This document shows, in pieces, positions 7,387-15,004 of a stretch of DNA of 33,308 nt. The stretch lies in assembly GCA_025361065.1 (NCBI GenBank), contig JANYAY010000161.1:1-33308 (forward strand), read 5' to 3'. The notes beneath the pieces were generated by a model that was given only the letters and a program-made list of their open reading frames with translations, was not told the DNA's origin and did not search any database. The DNA is from Deltaproteobacteria bacterium (GTDB lineage: Bacteria > Desulfobacterota > Syntrophia > Syntrophales > Smithellaceae). The number at the start of each line of letters is the position of its first letter. Within the stretch, counting starts at the first letter, position 1. The translations under genes and the position numbers were made by a program.

Positions 7387-9150
7387 GTGCGTTTTGATAA
7401 CAGTAAGATCGAAGAAATCAAAAGCAGGGTAGACATTGTCGAGCTCGCGGCCGAATATCTGACTTTGAAAAAAGCCGGAAGGAATTATCTAGGACTGTGC
7501 CCTTTTCATCAGGAAAAGACGCCTTCTTTTACAGTTAACCGCGAAAAACAGATATTCTATTGTTTTGGCTGCGGAGAGGGCGGCAATGTTATCACCTTCC
7601 TGATGAAGATTGCCAATAAGACATTTCCTGAAGCAATAAAAGAACTGGCGGAAAAAACAGGCATCGTTTTGCCGTCGCAGTTTGTCACTAAAGAAGGACG
7701 CCAAGACAATTCTTTACGGGAAAGTATTGCTGATTTAAATTTAAGAGCAGCCCAGCAATACGCGCGTAATTTATATTCCCCATCAGGTAAAATTGCTCAG
7801 GACTATTTAAATTCACGGGGGATCACACAAGAGACGGTAAAACAATTCCGACTGGGCTTTGCGCAGGACTCCTGGCGTTCCCTGTCCGATCACATTGAAG
7901 GAAGCGGCCTGTCTTTGAAAATGGCCGAACAGGCAGGGTTGGTCATTGCCGGCAAAGAAGGCAGTTTTTATGACCGCTTTCGCGGACGGCTGATTTTCCC
8001 CATTGAAAATGTATCCGGCGAGATCGTGGCGTTTGGCGGCAGAATTCTGGATAAGGGTGAGCCGAAGTATCTGAATTCCCCGGAGTCGCCCATTTACATT
8101 AAAGGCAAAAATTTATATGGCCTGAATAAGACTAAAGAGGAAATCCGCAAAAAAGGTTTCGCTCTTATCGTTGAAGGCTATTTTGATTTGATTTCTCTAT
8201 GGAATGCAGGTATTGGCAATGTTGTTGCGTCTCTGGGTACGGCTCTGACTCGAGAACATCTCGAATTATTGCGCCGTTATACATCAGAAGTTGTGGCGCT
8301 TTTTGATCCGGATGAAGCAGGCCGAAAAGCACTGGACCGCAGCCTGGAGCTTTTTCTGGCTATGAATATGCGGGCGCGGGCACTTGTTTTGCCGGGAGGT
8401 CTTGATCCCGATGATTATGTGAGAAAATTCGGTAAGGAAAATCTTACAGAGTTGATCGCCAATGCTCAGCCACTGAGTGATTATTATATTGAAAATGTTT
8501 TAGGCAACGGTAAAACCTTTGAAGATAAACGGGAAATGCTTAAAACAGCTATGGAATTCATTAATAAAATCAGTGATAAAACGGAAAAAGACCTGTTTAT
8601 TAAACGTATAGCGGAAAAAACTGGTGTTGATCAAAAATTGCTGGGAAATGAGGTTTATAAGGAGACATCTTCCAATAAACCAAAAGCAGGGAGAGAAAAA
8701 CTACCATTTAATATTAGTAATGATGTGGTGGAACTGCATTTGCTTCAGCTTCTGCTGGAGTACCCGCAAAAAACTGATCAGGTGGCAAAGGAAAATATTT
8801 TAGATTTTTTTCTGCAGCCGCAGTTGAAAGAATTGGGGAATAAAATTATCGAGACTTACAAACTGCTGGGTTTTGTTGATCTGGGTATAATTCTTTCCAC
8901 AGATGAAGAGGCACCGTTGCGCGAAAAAATATTTCGGTTAATGATGGAAGCGTTACCGGCTGATGATGTGATGTTAGAGAAGATTTTTATCGATAATATA
9001 CGGCAGATCAAGAAGAAATGGTACAAAGATCAGCACCGCCAGATCAAGCTTAAATTGGCCCAGGCACAGGAAAAAGGGAATCAGGAACTTTTGAATTTGC
9101 TGGTGCAGGAAAAAGAAAAGTTGCTTATTGCCGAAAGAGAATTACACTAA
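7387..9150 (+). CDS. dnaG: DNA primase
   Basis: Synthesises RNA primers at the replication fork. The start is GTG. The CHC2 zinc finger (CPFH...CFGCG, from residue ~38), the catalytic RNAP basal domain, and the TOPRIM domain with EGYFD (~262) and DPDEAG (~306) are all in order. The C-terminal ~150 residues form the helicase-binding region. At 587 aa the length is normal. It is followed by repeat copy B and then rpoD. Confidence 0.97.
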   Translation: MRFDNSKIEEIKSRVDIVELAAEYLTLKKAGRNYLGLCPFHQEKTPSFTVNREKQIFYCFGCGEGGNVITFLMKIANKTFPEAIKELAEKTGIVLPSQFVTKEGRQDNSLRESIADLNLRAAQQYARNLYSPSGKIAQDYLNSRGITQETVKQFRLGFAQDSWRSLSDHIEGSGLSLKMAEQAGLVIAGKEGSFYDRFRGRLIFPIENVSGEIVAFGGRILDKGEPKYLNSPESPIYIKGKNLYGLNKTKEEIRKKGFALIVEGYFDLISLWNAGIGNVVASLGTALTREHLELLRRYTSEVVALFDPDEAGRKALDRSLELFLAMNMRARALVLPGGLDPDDYVRKFGKENLTELIANAQPLSDYYIENVLGNGKTFEDKREMLKTAMEFINKISDKTEKDLFIKRIAEKTGVDQKLLGNEVYKETSSNKPKAGREKLPFNISNDVVELHLLQLLLEYPQKTDQVAKENILDFFLQPQLKELGNKIIETYKLLGFVDLGIILSTDEEAPLREKIFRLMMEALPADDVMLEKIFIDNIRQIKKKWYKDQHRQIKLKLAQAQEKGNQELLNLLVQEKEKLLIAERELH

Positions 9151-9162
9151 TGGGGTTTAGTT

Positions 9163-9309
9163 AAGCCGTTGTTCAAAAACAACCACCCATGCGGGTGGCA
9201 AGACCTTGTCATAAAATCATAGCAAACCACCACTGAAGGGTGGCAAGACGGCATAAGGAGCCGAAACGAAATAGAGAAAAAGAGCAGATTATTTCGTAAC
9301 GGCTCCTAA
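9163..9309 (+). repeat. ~147-bp structured repeat family, copy B
   Basis: Starts AAGCCGTTGTTCAAAAAC and ends TTTCGTAACGGCTCCTAA. It has a hairpin CCACCCATGCGGGTGG near the start and a terminal stem AGGAGCCG...CGGCTCCT. It occupies nearly the whole dnaG-rpoD gap, so any rpoD-specific promoter or mRNA processing site would have to lie in or around it. Confidence 0.87.
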
Positions 9310-9331
9310 TAAATTATTTGGGAGATACCGA

Positions 9332-11083
9332 ATGGCTAAAGAGATACAATCAGACGAATTTAAGAAGTTAATTTCATTGGGCGAAGAGAAGGGCTTTCTA
9401 ACATATGATGATGTCAATGATATGTTGCCACCTGATGTAACTTCTTCCGACCAGATCGATGATATCATCATGCTTTTCGGAGAAAAAAACATAGATATTA
9501 TTGATATTGAGCAGGGCGAAAAACTGGTTATGAAGAAAACGCCGGAAGATATTACGCCCGTAAAATTTTCGGAAACGTTAGCTTTGACTCCCGGGACAGG
9601 TAAAACCGGCGATCCGGTGAAAATGTATTTGCGTGAAATGGGTATGGTCTCACTTTTAAGCAGGGAAGGGGAAGTGGAAATTGCCAAGAGGATAGAAGAA
9701 GGCGCCCGTGAAACGATGTCGGCGATTTTCCGGCTTTCCGTTTCCATTAACGAAGTTCTCAATATCGGCAATAAATTAGTTTCCGGAGAAATTAGAGTTA
9801 AGAATGTCGTCGATAATGTTGAGGATGAAGAAGGATTTGTGGAGGAAGATGAACACAGGGAAAGAGTTTTAAAACTCATCGGCAGGATCAAGCTTTTTGA
9901 TGACCGCAATAAAATATTGCATGAGAAGCTTAAATCTAAGACGATGCGCCCTAAGCAACGCGAATTGTTAACGGCCGAGATGGAAAAAAATACAAAGAAT
10001 ATTATCACCCTTTGCCGGAAGATTCGTTTCAGTAAAAAGCAAATTCATCGTTTTGTCGCCCGTTTACGTTATCATGCTGATGAAATAGAAAAAGCGGAAA
10101 AAGCCATTTTGCAATATAAGAAAGAAACGGGTTTAACGCTGGCCCAGTTGGAAAAAACATGGGCAAAAATGAAAAAATCCAAACAGGACGAAAAGCGTGC
10201 AGCGAAAGAAGCACATGTTTCCATTGAGTTGCTGAAGAAAAGTCAAACAGTTGTTAACGATGCGCAAAAGAAGATAAAACATATTGCCCGGGAAGTGGGC
10301 ATTCCCCCAGTTGCTCTGAAAACAATTGTCGATTCCATTGAAGACGGAGAGGGCAAAGCGGAAATAGCTAAAAGAAAGCTTGTGGAAGCAAACTTGCGTT
10401 TGGTGGTAAGCATTGCAAAAAAATACACCAATCGTGGTTTACAGTTCCTGGATTTAATTCAGGAAGGGAATATCGGCTTGATGAAGGCTGTCGATAAATT
10501 TGAGTATCAGCGTGGTTACAAATTTTCGACTTATGCGACTTGGTGGATCAGGCAGGCAATCACCCGGGCGATTGCCGATCAGGCACGAACAATTAGAATT
10601 CCTGTTCATATGATTGAGACAATCAATAAATTGATCCGGACATCACGATATCTGGTGCAGGAACTGGGACGTGAACCAACCCCGGAAGAAATCGCCAATA
10701 AGATGGAATATCCACTGGAGAAGGTTCGCAAGGTGTTAAAAATTGCCAAGGAGCCTATTTCTCTGGAAACACCGATTGGCGAAGAAGAAGACAGCCATCT
10801 GGGCGATTTTATCGAAGACAAGAAAATAATGTCTCCCTCGGAAGCTACAATCAACATGGATCTGGCTGATCAAACGCGAAAGATACTGACCACACTGACT
10901 CCGCGAGAAGAAAAGGTATTGCGGATGCGCTTTGGTATCAGCGACAGATCAGGTTATCAGGATGAAGATGAGAGTAGTGTGCCCACCGGATTAATGGAAG
11001 CATTGTCGCCGGAGCCTGAGGTTGATGATGTAAAGGAAGTAAAAAAGACGAAGAAAACAGCGAAGAAACGGGCGGTAAAATAG
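9332..11083 (+). CDS. rpoD: RNA polymerase sigma factor, RpoD type, lacking the region 4.2 helix-turn-helix
   Basis: Clearly a primary sigma factor: region 1.1, region 1.2 ([11 protein letters not shown]), a long non-conserved region, region 2 ([50 protein letters not shown]), region 3 and region 4.1. Region 4.2 starts normally with [15 protein letters not shown] (ending near residue 536) but the expected LEEVG...TRERIRQIEAKALRKL helix-turn-helix, which contacts the -35 element, is absent. Instead come 47 residues, first acidic (YQDEDESS), then lysine-rich ([13 protein letters not shown]). I found no trace of the helix-turn-helix in the other forward frames of this stretch, so a simple frameshift does not explain it; an internal deletion or substitution does. 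GGGAG precedes the ATG. Confidence 0.93.
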   Translation: MAKEIQSDEFKKLISLGEEKGFLTYDDVNDMLPPDVTSSDQIDDIIMLFGEKNIDIIDIEQGEKLVMKKTPEDITPVKFSETLALTPGTGKTGDPVKMYLREMGMVSLLSREGEVEIAKRIEEGARETMSAIFRLSVSINEVLNIGNKLVSGEIRVKNVVDNVEDEEGFVEEDEHRERVLKLIGRIKLFDDRNKILHEKLKSKTMRPKQRELLTAEMEKNTKNIITLCRKIRFSKKQIHRFVARLRYHADEIEKAEKAILQYKKETGLTLAQLEKTWAKMKKSKQDEKRAAKEAHVSIELLKKSQTVVNDAQKKIKHIAREVGIPPVALKTIVDSIEDGEGKAEIAKRKLVEANLRLVVSIAKKYTNRGLQFLDLIQEGNIGLMKAVDKFEYQRGYKFSTYATWWIRQAITRAIADQARTIRIPVHMIETINKLIRTSRYLVQELGREPTPEEIANKMEYPLEKVRKVLKIAKEPISLETPIGEEEDSHLGDFIEDKKIMSPSEATINMDLADQTRKILTTLTPREEKVLRMRFGISDRSGYQDEDESSVPTGLMEALSPEPEVDDVKEVKKTKKTAKKRAVK

Positions 11084-11085
11084 TG

Positions 11086-11114
11086 TTGACAAACAATTGG
11101 TTTGGGTATATCAA
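11086..11114 (+). promoter_or_regulatory. Sigma-70 type promoter for the CAT tRNA
   Basis: TTGACA at 11086-11091, a 17-base spacer and TATCAA at 11109-11114, about 36 bases before the tRNA. The -35 box begins three bases after the rpoD stop codon. Confidence 0.6.
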
Positions 11115-11150
11115 AACAACCCCTGATGCAAGTTAGTTGTGGACATGGCA

Positions 11151-11226
11151 GGGCCTATAGCTCAATTGGTAGAGCCACCGGCTCATAACCGGTAGGTCCC
11201 TGGTTCGATTCCAGGTGGGCCCACCA
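11151..11226 (+). tRNA. tRNA with CAT anticodon (elongator Met, or Ile2)
   Basis: A full cloverleaf can be folded: acceptor GGGCCTA/TGGGCCC, D-arm GCTC...GAGC, anticodon stem ACCGG/CCGGT with loop CTCATAA, T-arm with GGTTCGATTCC, and an encoded CCA. The anticodon CAT fits elongator Met or lysidine-modified Ile2; it lacks the initiator C1-A72 mismatch. The acceptor-stem sequence alone does not let me decide between the two. Confidence 0.95.
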
Positions 11227-11237
11227 AAACAAATAAA

Positions 11238-11382
11238 AAGCCGTTGTTCAACAATAACCACACCTGCGGGTCTTGTGACCTTCAGGTTATGACAAGACTG
11301 TAACATTGTAATATAGTAACCGGCATAAGGGGCCGTAATAAAATGGTTAGAAATGTAATGGTTATTTCGTAACGGCCCCTAA
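11238..11382 (+). repeat. ~147-bp structured repeat family, copy C
   Basis: Begins AAGCCGTTGTTCAACAATAACC and ends TTTCGTAACGGCCCCTAA, same orientation as copy B. Internal blocks CTGCGGGTCTTGTGACC, CAAGAC and CGGCATAAGG match copy A. The terminal stem AGGGGCCGT/...ACGGCCCCT shows compensating changes relative to copy B (GGAGCC/GGCTCC versus GGGGCC/GGCCCC), which supports base pairing. Confidence 0.87.
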
Positions 11383-11391
11383 GAAGAAAAA

Positions 11392-11523
11392 ATGATTAAA
11401 AAAATGAAATATATTTTCCGGAAGAATGAGTGCCCATCAGCTATTGCGATGGTTGCCAGGGAGAGTCAACAAATGACATCTGCCCATGGCACAGATAACA
11501 CAGCGAAGAAACTGTTTGTTTAA
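11392..11523 (+). CDS. Possible 43-residue small protein, unknown
   Basis: The reading frame MIKKMKYIFRKNECPSAIAM... ends with TAA just as the terminator stem begins, which is the layout of a small gene or a leader. The ribosome binding site is poor (AAGAAGAAAA). No family is recognised. It could equally be an untranslated RNA ending at the terminator. Confidence 0.3.
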   Translation: MIKKMKYIFRKNECPSAIAMVARESQQMTSAHGTDNTAKKLFV

Positions 11524-11554
11524 AAATGCACCCATAAAAAGGTGCATTTTTTTT
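11522..11554 (+). terminator. Intrinsic terminator
   Basis: AAAAATGCACC-cataaaa-GGTGCATTTTT followed by more T residues: an 11-bp stem and U-tract. It ends transcription from the rpoD/tRNA/small-ORF side. Confidence 0.85.
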
Positions 11555-11560
11555 ATCCTG

Positions 11561-11683
11561 ATACCAAGTCGCATTCAAACGCTAACTTTGTTGGCGGCGT
11601 CGTCGGCTTCCTCAGCGTATGTACAATACGCGTCGTCGCCTCCTCCTTGCCGCCTCGTTATCATTTTGAATGCAACATGGTAT
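11561..11683. mobile_element. MITE-like element, ~123 bp
   Basis: The ends ATACCAAGTCGCATTCAAA and TTTGAATGCAACATGGTAT are inverted repeats (17 of 19 matching). The interior is GC-rich (GGCGGCGTCGTCGGC / GTCGTCGCCTCC) and itself partly palindromic, in contrast with the AT-rich flanks. No coding capacity. Confidence 0.6.
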
Positions 11684-11707
11684 AAATAAAAAAGAAGGAG
11701 AAAATTG

Positions 11708-12427
11708 TTGAAAGAGCAATTATTGTTATTAGTAGCGCTTCAGGAATGCGATTCTCACTTAGTGAGGATTATGGGTAAGAAGAAAACCCTGCCGGAGAAG
11801 ATAGATAAACTCGATGAGGCATTTCGCACTTTTCAGAAAGAAATCGAACAGAGCAAAAGAAAATATGATGAGGTCAAGGCGCGTCACGTCGAATGTGAGA
11901 ATAAGATAAAAAAAATAAATGAGGGAATGATCAAAACCAAGGAAAGGCTTCTGGAAGTCAAGAACAACAAAGAATATCAGGCCATGCTTAAGGAAAACGA
12001 AACCGCTGAAGTTATGCGCGGTGATGTAGAAACGGAAATCATTTCGATGTTGGATGAATTGGAGAAATTATCTATCCTGGCGAAAAAGGATCAGGCAATT
12101 TTAGATGGATATAGAAAAAAGCATGAGGAAGAAAAGAAGCAGATTGAAGATGATTTGAATTCTATAGATGCTGATTTTATAAGTTGGGAGCAAAAACGTA
12201 TTGAATTGCAGGGTAAAGTTCCTGCTGATCTTCTGAATAGATACGAAAAGATTAAAAAAAGCAGCAACGGCATCGGTGTTATTTCGGTCTGGAAAGCAGT
12301 CTGTAATGGTTGCCATATGAATATTCCACCGCAGCTTTATAATGAACTGCAAAAAACATCAGAACTCATTGCCTGTCCCAATTGCCATCGGATCATGTAT
12401 TTTGAAAACAGGGAAAAGTCTGCCTAA
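11708..12427 (+). CDS. Coiled-coil zinc-ribbon protein (CT398/DUF164 type)
   Basis: Residues ~10-170 are a long charged coiled coil (EKIDKLDEAFRTFQKEIEQSKRKYDEV...). The C-terminus is a C4 zinc ribbon, CNGCHMNIP...ACPNCHR, with four cysteines from ~199. This matches the family of nucleic-acid-associated coiled-coil proteins typified by chlamydial CT398; the molecular role is uncertain. I prefer the TTG at 11708 (seven bases from GAAGGAG) over the TTG at 11705. It is followed at once by the RNase HI-like gene and then, after one gene, by rnpB, a neighbourhood common in Desulfobacterota. Confidence 0.88.
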   Translation: MKEQLLLLVALQECDSHLVRIMGKKKTLPEKIDKLDEAFRTFQKEIEQSKRKYDEVKARHVECENKIKKINEGMIKTKERLLEVKNNKEYQAMLKENETAEVMRGDVETEIISMLDELEKLSILAKKDQAILDGYRKKHEEEKKQIEDDLNSIDADFISWEQKRIELQGKVPADLLNRYEKIKKSSNGIGVISVWKAVCNGCHMNIPPQLYNELQKTSELIACPNCHRIMYFENREKSA

Positions 12428-12432
12428 ATTTT

Positions 12433-12843
12433 ATGGAAAAGCAAAACTACCGGCTCTATAGTGACGGCGCCTGCCGTGGTAATCCCGGAGAGGGCGGTGC
12501 AGGAGCTGTAATCACCGATGGCGCAGGGAATGTGATCTGGGAAGGTAAAGAATATCTCGGACACTGCACCAATAATATTGCCGAATATAAAGCACTCATT
12601 TTAGGTTTGAGAGGAGCGCTGGCGGAAGGCTATAAAAAGCTGGATGTTTATATGGATTCGGAACTTCTCGCCCGCCAGATCAATGGTTCCTACCGGGTCA
12701 AAAATGAAAATTTAAAAGTTCTAATGCAGGATGTCCGTAGCCTGCTTTCCTCTTTTGACTCCGTTGAGGTCAAACATGTTTTGCGCTGCCACAATGCCCA
12801 GGCCGATCGGCTGGCTAATCTGGCGATAGACACTCATAAGTAA
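12433..12843 (+). CDS. RNase HI-like protein
   Basis: Ribonuclease HI fold, predicted to cut RNA in RNA-DNA hybrids. Visible catalytic residues are D in YSDGACRGNPG, E in NNIAEYKAL, D in VYMDSELL, and H/D in HNAQADRLANLA. At 136 aa it belongs to the short RNase HI-like group rather than to classical RnhA. It starts five bases after the previous stop, so the two are co-transcribed. Confidence 0.9.
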   Translation: MEKQNYRLYSDGACRGNPGEGGAGAVITDGAGNVIWEGKEYLGHCTNNIAEYKALILGLRGALAEGYKKLDVYMDSELLARQINGSYRVKNENLKVLMQDVRSLLSSFDSVEVKHVLRCHNAQADRLANLAIDTHK

Positions 12844-12867
12844 AACAAGCTCTTTTATGAGGTATAT

Positions 12868-14469
12868 ATGTCGGTTGCAGATAAAAATAATCTCTATAAT
12901 TTCAATGAATTCCTGGCATGGCGTCAAGGCGTTGATTACTACCTTGATGATCCCTTTATCCAGAAGGTGGTGCGCTATTATACCGGTCCGGGTTGGGAAA
13001 AAGTCGATGCCGAAGCACGAGCTGTTTCGGAAAAAGCATCTTTCCGTTGGCGGGACATGGCCGATCGGATTGCCCGTCCGGAACATCGGCCTTTCATGCT
13101 CCATTATGACGGTCACCACAACCGTATCGATCGGATCTGCCGTCCTCAAGATACGGAGATTTTGGGAAAGGAGATCTTTTCCGAGGCCATCTTTGCGGAT
13201 AAGACGCCGCCCTGGGTGAAGCTCGTCAAGATGTTCCTGATCTATCAGAACGGAGAGGCTTGCATAGCCTGTCCTCTAACCTGCACCGAGGGTCTTGTCA
13301 TGCTCCTCAGTAAATATGCCGATACCCCGGAAATAAAACAGATCCTCCGGCATTGCAAGGAAGGCATTGACGGCGAATACGCTATCGGCGCACAGTACCT
13401 CTCGGAAATTCAGGGGGGATCAGACGTGCCGGCGAATGTTCTGGAGGCCGAAAACGAAGGTGGTGTCTGGAAACTGTATGGAACCAAATTCTTCTGTTCC
13501 GCTACACATGCCGATTATGCCGTGGTAACGGCTAAACCTGCAGGGTCGGAAAAGGTTGCCCTGTTTGTTCTGCCCTCCTGGCTGCCGGGTGATAAAGAAA
13601 AAGAAATAAGAAACGGCTACACCATTGACCGGATCAAGTGGAAGCTGGGGACGAGTGAACTGACCACGGGTGAACTGACTTTCAACGGCGCAGTTGCCTA
13701 CCCGGTGGGTCCTCTGGAGAGGGGCGTCGCCAATGTTGTCGGCATTGTGTTGACATACTCACGTTTGACGGTAGGACTCTCCGCCGCCGCCTTTATGACC
13801 CGGTCTGTGCGCGAAGCCAAAAAATATACCGCCTTCCGGCAAGCCTTCAACCTCCAGTTAGACCAGTTTCCTCTTGTAGCAGTACAACTTGACCGCATTG
13901 ATCATTCCGCCCGCAGGACAACCGCCGGCGCCTTCAAGCTGTACAGTGATTTTCTGAACCTCGAAGACGGGCTGAAAGGAGGCCTGGCGAGCGATGAACC
14001 GCTGCCGGTTCGCAAGAATCGTTTCAACATCCGGGAACTTATCATGCTGCAAAAGATAACAGCCTCCTGGGACTGCACTGACGTTATTCGCGAAGCCATG
14101 TCGCTCTTCGGCGGCCACGGAGTCATGGAAGACTTTTCCGCCCTGCCTCGTCTTTATCGGGATTCGGCCATCAACGAGCTGTGGGAAGGTCCCCGTAATG
14201 TCTTGTTGACGCAGATACATCGGGATCTGCAGCAGGTTGCCACCTGGTACGAACCGTCGGAATTTGTTGGAAACATCCTCCAAGGTCTCAATGAATCCCT
14301 GATCAATGAGTTGTCGGAAGAAATCAAAGTGCTGACCGCCCATCCCCATCTCTTTCAGATGGACGACGCCACCATCGACGTCTGCCGGCGCCTGGACACC
14401 TTTTGCCGAAGATTCTTCCACGCTTATCAGGATCTGGCTCTCCATGAGGTGGAGTCGGAAGGTCGCTAA
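12868..14469 (+). CDS. Acyl-CoA dehydrogenase family flavoprotein
   Basis: FAD-dependent alpha,beta-dehydrogenase of an acyl-CoA or related thioester. Recognisable parts are the middle-domain flavin/substrate segment (EYAIGAQYLSEIQGGSDVPANVLEAE), KFFCSATHADYAVVTAK, and the C-terminal AMSLFGGHGVMEDFSALPRLYRDSAINELWEGPRNVLLTQIHRDL. The Glu of LWEG sits where the catalytic base of medium-chain acyl-CoA dehydrogenase lies. At 533 aa it is longer than classical enzymes (~380-400) and closer to the AidB-like branch. No CoA ligase or ETF gene is adjacent, so the substrate is unknown. It is visibly more GC-rich than its neighbours and lies between the RNase HI-like gene and rnpB. Confidence 0.9.
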   Translation: MSVADKNNLYNFNEFLAWRQGVDYYLDDPFIQKVVRYYTGPGWEKVDAEARAVSEKASFRWRDMADRIARPEHRPFMLHYDGHHNRIDRICRPQDTEILGKEIFSEAIFADKTPPWVKLVKMFLIYQNGEACIACPLTCTEGLVMLLSKYADTPEIKQILRHCKEGIDGEYAIGAQYLSEIQGGSDVPANVLEAENEGGVWKLYGTKFFCSATHADYAVVTAKPAGSEKVALFVLPSWLPGDKEKEIRNGYTIDRIKWKLGTSELTTGELTFNGAVAYPVGPLERGVANVVGIVLTYSRLTVGLSAAAFMTRSVREAKKYTAFRQAFNLQLDQFPLVAVQLDRIDHSARRTTAGAFKLYSDFLNLEDGLKGGLASDEPLPVRKNRFNIRELIMLQKITASWDCTDVIREAMSLFGGHGVMEDFSALPRLYRDSAINELWEGPRNVLLTQIHRDLQQVATWYEPSEFVGNILQGLNESLINELSEEIKVLTAHPHLFQMDDATIDVCRRLDTFCRRFFHAYQDLALHEVESEGR

Positions 14470-14515
14470 GGATGATGATTACTCCGGCAATTCAGGAAGT
14501 ACTGTTGAACATAGC

Positions 14516-14544
14516 TTGAAAGAAAAATCAATTGAGTGTAGGCT
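14516..14544 (+). promoter_or_regulatory. Probable promoter of rnpB
   Basis: TTGAAA at 14516-14521, 17-base spacer, TAGGCT at 14539-14544, about ten bases before the mature RNA start. The -10 box is weak. Confidence 0.4.
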
Positions 14545-14553
14545 TTAATTAAG

Positions 14554-14930
14554 GCGAGAGAAGATCAGATGATCGCTGGCGGAATTTATCTGCCGGAGGA
14601 AAGTCCGGGCTCCGCAGGGCAGGATGGTCGCTAACGGCGACCGGGGGTGACCCCAGGGAAAGTGCCACAGAAAATATACCGCCCGGGCGAAATCCCGGGT
14701 AAGGGTGAAATGGCGAGGTAAGAGCTCACCGCTTTTCTGGTGACAGAAAAGGCATGGTAAACCCCATTCGGAGCAAGACCAAATAGGAGAACGTTTAAGG
14801 GCGGCCCGCCTGATGTTCTCGGGTAGTGTCGCTTGAGGCGGCAGGCAACTGCTGTCCCAGATGAATGATCATCACCGCGTTGCGGGTAACTAAAACGCGG
14901 GACAAAACCCGGCTTATGCTCTTCTTTTCG
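14554..14930 (+). ncRNA. rnpB: RNase P RNA, bacterial type A
   Basis: Catalytic RNA that matures the tRNA 5' end. Universal segments appear in order: GGAGGAAAGTCCGGGCTC, CAGGGAAAGTGCCACAGAAA, AGAGCTCACCGC, GGTAAACCCC, GGAGCAAGACCAAATAGGAGAACG, TTCTCGGGTAG, GGCAACTGCTGTCCCAGATGAATGATCATC and ACAAAACCCGGCTTAT. The ends AGAAGA and TCTTCT pair to form P1. The ~377-nt length equals that of type A RNAs. Exact ends are estimated to a few bases. Confidence 0.96.
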
Positions 14931-14945
14931 TCCTTTGATTAAAAC

Positions 14946-14987
14946 AAAAAACGCCCTCTGCAGAAAATTCCGCAGAGGGCGTTTTTT
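14946..14987. terminator. Bidirectional intrinsic terminator between rnpB and ppsA
   Basis: AAAAAACGCCCTCTGC...GCAGAGGGCGTTTTTT has a 15-bp stem flanked by A-run and T-run, so it can serve rnpB on the plus strand and ppsA on the minus strand. Confidence 0.93.
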
Positions 14988-15004
14988 CGTTTTGGAAATA
15001 AGGA

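Noticed and set aside
13858-14445. 195-aa minus-strand ORF opposite the acyl-CoA dehydrogenase
   Set aside because: The sense strand has clear acyl-CoA dehydrogenase motifs throughout; the antisense frame is open because of higher GC.
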